Shown piece after piece: positions 59,015-64,000 of a stretch of 64,000 bases of DNA. The DNA is from PZPK01 sp965230795. GTDB taxonomy: Bacteria > Pseudomonadota > Gammaproteobacteria > Pseudomonadales > Oleiphilaceae. The position numbers and the translations under genes are program-made. The DNA lies in NCBI GenBank assembly GCA_965230795.1, contig OZ246020.1, positions 372,001-436,000 on the forward strand. The letters are read 5' to 3'. The notes beneath the pieces were generated by a model. That model did not search any database, was not told the origin of the DNA, and was given only the letters and a program-made list of their open reading frames with translations. Positions within the stretch are counted from its first letter, which is position 1; each line of letters begins with the position of its first letter.

Positions 59015-61588
59015 ATGCGAATTGACCGATTGACTAGCCGTCTGCAGATGGCGCTTTCCGATGCTCAGTCTCTGGCTCTGGGCAAGGATCACCAATTCAT
59101 TGAGCCTGTTCACCTGATGCAGGTGTTGCTGGACCAGAAAGGCAGTGTTACGGCCTTGCTCAGACATGTCAATGTGGACGTTAACGCTTTTCGTACAGAG
59201 GTGGGCAAGCTGGTTGACCAGCTTCCGACCGTTGAGGGTAGCGAGGGCGACATTCATATGTCCAACGATATGGGCCGTTTGCTCAACATGGCCGACAAGC
59301 TATCGCAAAAACGCGGTGATCAATATATCTCAAGCGAAATCGTGCTTTTGGCGGCAGTGGACGACAAGGGCTCGTTGGGAAGTGCCATCGCGCGTTTTTC
59401 CGTCGACAAAGCTGCGCTTGAAGCAGCCATTGAAGAGGTCAGAGGAGGAGAGTCAGTGAACGACCAGAGTGCAGAAGAAAGTCGGGAATCGCTCGAGAAA
59501 TTTACCGTGGATCTGACGGCAAAGGCGGCAGAAGGCAAGCTTGACCCGGTTATCGGTAGAGATGATGAAATTCGTCGAACTATTCAGGTTTTGCAGCGTC
59601 GACGCAAAAATAATCCCGTGTTAATTGGTGAGCCTGGTGTTGGTAAAACCGCCATTGTTGAAGGTCTGGCCCAACGAATCGTGAATGGTGAAGTGCCGGA
59701 TGGATTGAAGGACAAGCGGGTTCTGTCCCTGGATATGGGGTCGTTGATCGCGGGAGCCAAGTTTCGAGGCGAGTTTGAAGAGCGTCTGAAGGGGGTGTTG
59801 AACGAGCTGGCGAAACAGGAAGGCCAGGTGATTCTGTTCATTGACGAAATTCACACCATGGTAGGGGCTGGTAAGGCCGAAGGTTCCATGGATGCAGGCA
59901 ATATGTTGAAGCCGGCCCTGTCACGGGGGGAGTTGCATTGTGTTGGTGCTACCACCCTGGATGAGTATCGGGAGTACATCGAAAAAGACGCGGCGCTGGA
60001 GCGCCGCTTCCAAAAGGTGATCGTCGACGAGCCAACGGTAGAGGATACCATCGCGATCCTGCGCGGTTTGAAGGAGCGTTATGAGGTTCACCACGGTGTT
60101 GAGATCACTAATGCGGCGATTATCGCAGCGGGGAAACTGTCACATCGCTATATCTCCGATCGTCAACTGCCAGACAAAGCCATTGATCTTGTCGACGAAG
60201 CGGCGAGTCAGATTCGTATGGAAATGGATTCCAAGCCGGAGTCTCTGGACCGTCTGGAGCGGCGCTTGATTCAGTTGAAGATCGAGCGTGAAGCCTTGAA
60301 GAAGGAAAAAGACGAGGCGTCCAAGAAGGCCTTGAAGGATCTCAATGTGGTCATTGAGGATGTATCCAAGGAGTACGCTGATCTGGAAGAGGTCTGGCTG
60401 GCTGAGAAGGCGGCGCTGCATGGTTCCCAGAAAGTCAAAAGCCAGTTGGAGCAAGCCCGTGTTGAGCTGGAAAACGCCCGACGTAACAGTGATCTGGCGC
60501 GCATGTCTGAGCTCCAGTACGGAACTATTCCGGAGCTTGAACGGCAGTTGGATATGGCTAGTCAGGCTGAAATGATGGGTATGACCCTGTTGCGAAACCG
60601 CGTGACAGAGGAAGAGATTGCGGAAACCGTTTCCAAGTGGACCGGGATACCGGTCTCCAAGATGTTGGAGGGTGAGAAGGAAAAATTGCTGCGCATGGAA
60701 GATGCCTTGCATGAACGTGTTATTGGTCAGGATGAGGCGGTGAGCGCTGTAGCCGATGCCGTGAGACGATCGCGTGCCGGCCTGGCGGATCCCAATCGAC
60801 CCAATGGCTCCTTTCTGTTTTTGGGGCCGACGGGTGTGGGTAAGACCGAGCTATGCAAGTCGTTGGCGAGCTATCTCTTTGATACGGAAGATGCAATGGT
60901 GCGTATCGATATGTCGGAATTTATGGAGAAGCACTCCGTTGCCCGACTGATTGGAGCGCCTCCAGGCTATGTCGGTTACGAGGAAGGTGGCTACTTAACA
61001 GAAGCGGTGCGCCGTCGACCCTATTCCGTGCTTTTGCTCGATGAGGTAGAGAAGGCGCATCCAGATGTATTCAATATTCTCTTGCAGGTGCTTGAAGATG
61101 GTCGTCTTACCGATGGTCAGGGTCGGACTGTAGATTTTCGTAATACGGTTATCGTTATGACCTCTAATCTGGGCTCGGATATTATCCAGTCGATGCAGGG
61201 TGATAAAGAATACGATGCGATTAAATCGGCCGTGATGGAGGCCGTCACCGGGCATTTCCGTCCGGAGTTCGTAAACCGTATCGATGAGGTGGTGGTGTTC
61301 CATGCCCTCAGTTCGGAGCAGATTCAGGGAATTGCGAAGATTCAGCTGGCCAATCTTAACCGTCGACTTGAAGATCAGGATATGTCACTTGAACTGGATG
61401 ATGCGGCTATGAGCAAGTTGGCCGAAGTAGGCTTTGATCCCGTGTACGGTGCACGCCCCCTGAAGAGAGCGATCCAGCGCTGGGTTGAGAATCCATTGGC
61501 GCATAAAATACTTGCGGGAGAGTTTATGTCCGGGATGGCCATAAAGGCTCAAGTGGCAGATGGAGAGATTGTTTTTTCCGCAGGATGA
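59015..61588 (+). CDS. clpB: ATP-dependent disaggregase ClpB
   Basis: An 857-residue hexameric AAA+ chaperone that resolubilises aggregates with DnaK. It has an N-terminal double Clp-N repeat (about 1-145). NBD1 has Walker A GEPGVGKT at 205-212. The middle coiled-coil domain is at about 410-525, and NBD2 has Walker A GPTGVGKT at 607-614 with FMEKHSVARLIGAPPGYVGYEEGG. No ClpP-docking IGF loop is evident, as expected for ClpB. A sigma-32 promoter precedes it and a strong terminator follows. Confidence 0.97.
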   Translation: MRIDRLTSRLQMALSDAQSLALGKDHQFIEPVHLMQVLLDQKGSVTALLRHVNVDVNAFRTEVGKLVDQLPTVEGSEGDIHMSNDMGRLLNMADKLSQKRGDQYISSEIVLLAAVDDKGSLGSAIARFSVDKAALEAAIEEVRGGESVNDQSAEESRESLEKFTVDLTAKAAEGKLDPVIGRDDEIRRTIQVLQRRRKNNPVLIGEPGVGKTAIVEGLAQRIVNGEVPDGLKDKRVLSLDMGSLIAGAKFRGEFEERLKGVLNELAKQEGQVILFIDEIHTMVGAGKAEGSMDAGNMLKPALSRGELHCVGATTLDEYREYIEKDAALERRFQKVIVDEPTVEDTIAILRGLKERYEVHHGVEITNAAIIAAGKLSHRYISDRQLPDKAIDLVDEAASQIRMEMDSKPESLDRLERRLIQLKIEREALKKEKDEASKKALKDLNVVIEDVSKEYADLEEVWLAEKAALHGSQKVKSQLEQARVELENARRNSDLARMSELQYGTIPELERQLDMASQAEMMGMTLLRNRVTEEEIAETVSKWTGIPVSKMLEGEKEKLLRMEDALHERVIGQDEAVSAVADAVRRSRAGLADPNRPNGSFLFLGPTGVGKTELCKSLASYLFDTEDAMVRIDMSEFMEKHSVARLIGAPPGYVGYEEGGYLTEAVRRRPYSVLLLDEVEKAHPDVFNILLQVLEDGRLTDGQGRTVDFRNTVIVMTSNLGSDIIQSMQGDKEYDAIKSAVMEAVTGHFRPEFVNRIDEVVVFHALSSEQIQGIAKIQLANLNRRLEDQDMSLELDDAAMSKLAEVGFDPVYGARPLKRAIQRWVENPLAHKILAGEFMSGMAIKAQVADGEIVFSAG

Positions 61589-61610
61589 TTGCCGTGAAAT
61601 GATGGAGTAA

Positions 61611-61649
61611 AACAGAAAAGGGGCTGTTGAATGCAGCCCCTTTTCTGTT
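61611..61649. terminator. Bidirectional terminator of clpB and the DUF4124 gene
   Basis: A perfect 16-bp stem (61611-61626 with 61634-61649) with a 7-base loop contains GGGGCTG and is flanked by A-rich and T-rich arms. TTTTGAGTTTTT follows on the plus strand. It lies between convergent genes and should stop transcription from both sides. Confidence 0.92.
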
Positions 61650-61667
61650 TTTGAGTTTTTCGGCATT

Positions 61668-62138
61668 CTAGCTGCAGAAGTTGTTGAGCATCTCTTGGTA
61701 CTCGGCTTTCTTGGCGGCGATTTCTTCGGGTGTCAGGTAACGGAATTCGCCTCCGTCATTGACTTTAACGCGGCTATTTTCTTGCAGCTTCTGCAGGTTA
61801 TCCCGTACCAGCTGACATTGGGCATCGTTTTCGCGTGCGGCGGTCTCGGCCTGCAGACGTTGAGCTCGATCCTGTAGTTCCTGTTGTTGCTGATTATCCA
61901 GATCCTGTGCCTGACTTTGAGCGCTGGGGCGTGAGCCGGTGCTCTTTCCGGTTTTGACCCTTACGTTTTCCGACTCGACGTTGTTGGGCTTAATGTCGGA
62001 GTAATGGATCGTGCCGTTTTCATCGACCCATTTGTAAACCTGGTCGGCTGAAACTTGTGTGGATAGACCAAGGCCGATTGCGATCATGGCCGTCAGCGCG
62101 TTGCGGCGCAATCTTTGTGTTCTTACGTTGAATTTCAT
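61668..62138 (-). CDS. Exported DUF4124-domain protein
   Basis: A 156-residue protein from MKFN at 62138. The signal peptide is basic then hydrophobic (RTQRLRRNALTAMIAIGLGLSTQVSA). The mature N terminus DQVYKWVDENGTIHYSDIKP is the hallmark of DUF4124. A Gln/Arg-rich coiled coil follows. The C terminus (YLTPEEIAAKKAEYQEMLNNFC) carries a cysteine that could pair with the upstream QC. Function is unknown; the protein is periplasmic. In-frame starts at 62150 and 62165 are possible but have no better ribosome site. Confidence 0.82.
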   Translation of the reverse strand: MKFNVRTQRLRRNALTAMIAIGLGLSTQVSADQVYKWVDENGTIHYSDIKPNNVESENVRVKTGKSTGSRPSAQSQAQDLDNQQQQELQDRAQRLQAETAARENDAQCQLVRDNLQKLQENSRVKVNDGGEFRYLTPEEIAAKKAEYQEMLNNFCS

Positions 62139-62569
62139 GCTTGCTGTCATCTCGAATGGAGTCAAAGAGCCTGTATTAACTATAAACCAAGCAGATGTTT
62201 TTGCTTAATTTCTGAGGAAATTGGCGAATATTGGGCAAAATCTCTGATTCTGTGTTGACTCTTGCAATCATGGTGTCAAAATTGGCGGTTGCTTTGATCC
62301 GGGGTTTTTACAATCGTCGTTTATCAACGGTAATAGTATCCCCCCAGCGTATGTGGGCTGTTTGGCATTAACCAATGCCGGAATAGACGGCCAAGACCAG
62401 GCATATGAGTGGTGGCGCGTTAGAAAAAATACGCGTTCATCAGGCGAAACTCCCCGCCGGCTCTGGTCATCAACCAAACGCTAATTGCACCGAATGTGCT
62501 TCCAAAAGAAGTGAGAAGTAACTCGGATTGAGCTTCCAAAACACACTTATTTGAAAGAAGGTAATTATC
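62139..62569. other. Long leader/intergenic region before the acetolactate synthase gene
   Basis: About 430 bases. A 38-codon open frame (62404-62520) lacks a good ribosome site and has no run of Leu, Val or Ile codons. No terminator/antiterminator pair is obvious, so classical attenuation is not supported. A possible sigma-70 promoter lies at 62255-62283, which would give a leader of about 280 bases. Confidence 0.5.
62255..62283 (+). promoter_or_regulatory. Possible sigma-70 promoter upstream of the acetolactate synthase gene
   Basis: TTGACT (62255-62260), a 17-base spacer and AAAATT (62278-62283) resemble -35/-10 elements (5/6 and 3-4/6). It points toward the gene starting at 62570. The -10 is weak. 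Confidence 0.35.
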
Positions 62570-64000
62570 GTGGAGCTATTATCTGGCGCCGATATGATCA
62601 CTCGTTTTTTGCAGGACGAGGGGGTTGAATACATATACGGTTACCCAGGTGGGGCAGCGCTTCATATATATGATGCGTTGTTCCGTCAGGACAAAGTCAA
62701 ACATGTTTTGGTCCGGCATGAACAGGCAGCTGTGCATATGGCAGATGGTTATGCGCGGGCTTCAGGAAAGGCGGGAGTCGTATTGGTAACCTCGGGACCC
62801 GGGGCGACCAATACTATTACGGGTATCGCAACTGCGTTTACCGATTCAATACCGATGGTAGTTTTATGTGGACAGGTTGCTTCCAGTCTGATCGGTGAAG
62901 ATGCATTTCAGGAAACTGACATGATGGGGGTTTCGCGCCCTGTTGTTAAACACAATATGGCGATTCGAAATCCGGAAGAGATTCCTGAAGTACTTAAGAA
63001 GGCATTCTATATCGCGCAAACCGGGCGTCCAGGCCCTGTTGTGGTAGATATTCCCAAAGATATGACGGCGCCGAATGAACGTTTCGAATACGTTTATCCA
63101 AAAAAAGTGAAGCTACGTTCCTATACTCCGCCTGTTCGTGGCCATTCGGGTCAGATCAAAAAAGCGGTGGATATGATGTTATCGGCAAAGCGCCCGATCA
63201 TCTATTCTGGTGGTGGCGTAATTCTTGGTAAAGGTTCCCAGCAGTTGACCGATCTGGCGCGCGAGCTGGGTGTGCCGATCACCACAACGCTAATGGGCAT
63301 CGGGGCTTACCCGCAAACGGATAAGCAGTGCCTGGGCTGGTTGGGAATGCATGGTAGCTACGAATCCAACATGGCAATGCATCATGCTGATTTTATTCTT
63401 GCTGTCGGCGCACGTTTTGATGATCGTGTCACCAATGCGACGGATAAGTTCTGTCCCGGGGCGCGTATTGCTCACGTGGATATTGATCCGGCGAACATTG
63501 CCAAGACAATCAAGGTGGATGTACCCATTGTCGGGCCGGTGGATTCGGTGCTTTCCGATATGCTGACTCTAGTCAAAGAGTCAGAGAAAAAGATTGACGG
63601 TGAAGCCCTGGCGGACTGGTGGAAGCGCATTGAAGACTGGCGCGCCTACCATGGTGGCCGATATGAGCCATCCACACAGGATTCAATCAAGCCTCAGCAT
63701 GTCATCGAAACCCTGTACAAGGTCACTAAAGGGGATGCCTACGTCACATCAGATGTAGGGCAGCACCAGATGTATGCGGCGCAATACTACAAGTTTGACA
63801 AGCCGAATCGCTGGATCAATTCCGGAGGTTTAGGGACTATGGGGTTTGGCTTGCCGGCTGCAATGGGCATCAAACTTCACTTTCCTGATGAGGAAGTCGT
63901 TTGTGTGACCGGTGAAGGCAGCATTCAAATGAATATTCAGGAGCTTTCTACCTGTAATCAATATGATCTGCCGGTCAAGGTTCTGCTGCTTAACAATCAG
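62570..64000 (+). CDS. ilvI: Acetolactate synthase large subunit (3' end outside window)
   Basis: Thiamine-diphosphate and FAD enzyme that makes acetolactate or acetohydroxybutyrate, the first common step of branched-chain amino-acid synthesis. The first 477 codons are visible and open to the last base. The start is GTG at 62570 with AAGG 8 bases upstream and N terminus MELLSGADMITRFLQDEGV. Motifs are YGYPGGAALHIYDA with the catalytic Glu region (VRHEQAAVHMADGYARASGK), GPGATNTITGIATAFTDS, GQVASSLIGEDAFQETD, and GLGTMGFGLPAAMG followed by TGEGSIQMN (ThDP/Mg). The regulatory subunit (ilvH) is expected next; ilvB would be an alternative name. Confidence 0.95.
   Translation, partial: MELLSGADMITRFLQDEGVEYIYGYPGGAALHIYDALFRQDKVKHVLVRHEQAAVHMADGYARASGKAGVVLVTSGPGATNTITGIATAFTDSIPMVVLCGQVASSLIGEDAFQETDMMGVSRPVVKHNMAIRNPEEIPEVLKKAFYIAQTGRPGPVVVDIPKDMTAPNERFEYVYPKKVKLRSYTPPVRGHSGQIKKAVDMMLSAKRPIIYSGGGVILGKGSQQLTDLARELGVPITTTLMGIGAYPQTDKQCLGWLGMHGSYESNMAMHHADFILAVGARFDDRVTNATDKFCPGARIAHVDIDPANIAKTIKVDVPIVGPVDSVLSDMLTLVKESEKKIDGEALADWWKRIEDWRAYHGGRYEPSTQDSIKPQHVIETLYKVTKGDAYVTSDVGQHQMYAAQYYKFDKPNRWINSGGLGTMGFGLPAAMGIKLHFPDEEVVCVTGEGSIQMNIQELSTCNQYDLPVKVLLLNNQ

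Noticed and set aside
62404..62520. Possible leader peptide of 38 codons before the acetolactate synthase gene
   Set aside because: The ribosome site is poorly spaced and no branched-chain codon run or terminator is present.
1..64000. tRNA, rRNA, prophage and classical insertion sequences
   Set aside because: I looked for cloverleaf-like sequences, integrases and transposases in the gaps and found none; the GIY-YIG unit is the only mobile-element-like segment.

Overview
The window is a gene-dense chromosomal segment (roughly 52% G+C by eye) of a free-living gammaproteobacterium. Gene content and synteny point to a marine Pseudomonadales/Oceanospirillales-type organism (Marinobacter, Ketobacter, Hahella or Alcanivorax relatives). 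Indicators are Rsd/AlgQ beside DsbB and a FliL-like protein, divergent bamD and rluD followed by pgeF and clpB, an Entner-Doudoroff operon, a wax-ester synthase/DGAT, a BCCT osmolyte transporter, and a Pseudomonas-style pair of a CNB-CBS-DUF294 protein with a DEDDh exonuclease. The genus is an inference. I see no rRNA, tRNA, CRISPR array, prophage or classical insertion sequence.

Layout. 1-6850: a plus-strand run with the 3' part of a class II aldolase/adducin gene, a DUF416 gene, then zwf-pgl-eda-edd (glucose-6-phosphate to pyruvate plus glyceraldehyde-3-phosphate) and a TraB/GumN-type protein, mostly joined by ATGA overlaps. 6873-10394: a LysR regulator divergent from a DMT exporter, then wax synthase/DGAT. 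10480-10898: a GIY-YIG nuclease gene bracketed by 44-bp inverted copies of a palindromic repeat, the best mobile-element candidate here. 11207-14555: an ABM-like protein plus WYL regulator pair, an orphan ABC-type sugar-binding protein, 14 exact copies of a 7-bp repeat, and an FKBP isomerase. 14569-21099: SelO, a chemoreceptor, NnrU, an esterase and a BCCT transporter. 21150-28625: exonuclease plus CNB-CBS-DUF294 protein, a 50-codon gene behind a promoter/palindrome, WYL protein, TauE/SafE permease, YlqF GTPase, DUF454 and a metallo-beta-lactamase-fold lipoprotein.

28757-40320: two FKBP isomerases (SlyD-like and exported FkpA-like), a WD40 lipoprotein, Rsd/AlgQ, DsbB, a FliL-like protein, an RMF-like protein, gshA, tex and rep. 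40359-48835: a GDP-mannose hydrolase, a GST, a DksA-like coiled-coil protein without its zinc finger, and a tightly coupled three-gene signalling operon (response regulator-EAL, amino-acid-type binding lipoprotein, sensor kinase). Next come a Gln/Asn-rich small protein and a 39-residue membrane protein. 49083-54317: a lipoprotein, DUF1499, SDR, a fourth FKBP isomerase, DUF2059 and DUF2156 proteins. 54331-64000: nadE and bamD, rluD-pgeF, a VanZ protein fused to a beta-rich domain, clpB with a clear sigma-32 promoter, a DUF4124 protein, and the 5' part of the acetolactate synthase large-subunit gene running off the end.

Most of the window is core metabolism and housekeeping. The least explained pieces are the repeat-flanked GIY-YIG unit, the binding-protein/kinase/EAL operon, the (CCCGACT)14 array, the two tiny genes at 23996 and 48716, and the finger-less DksA relative.
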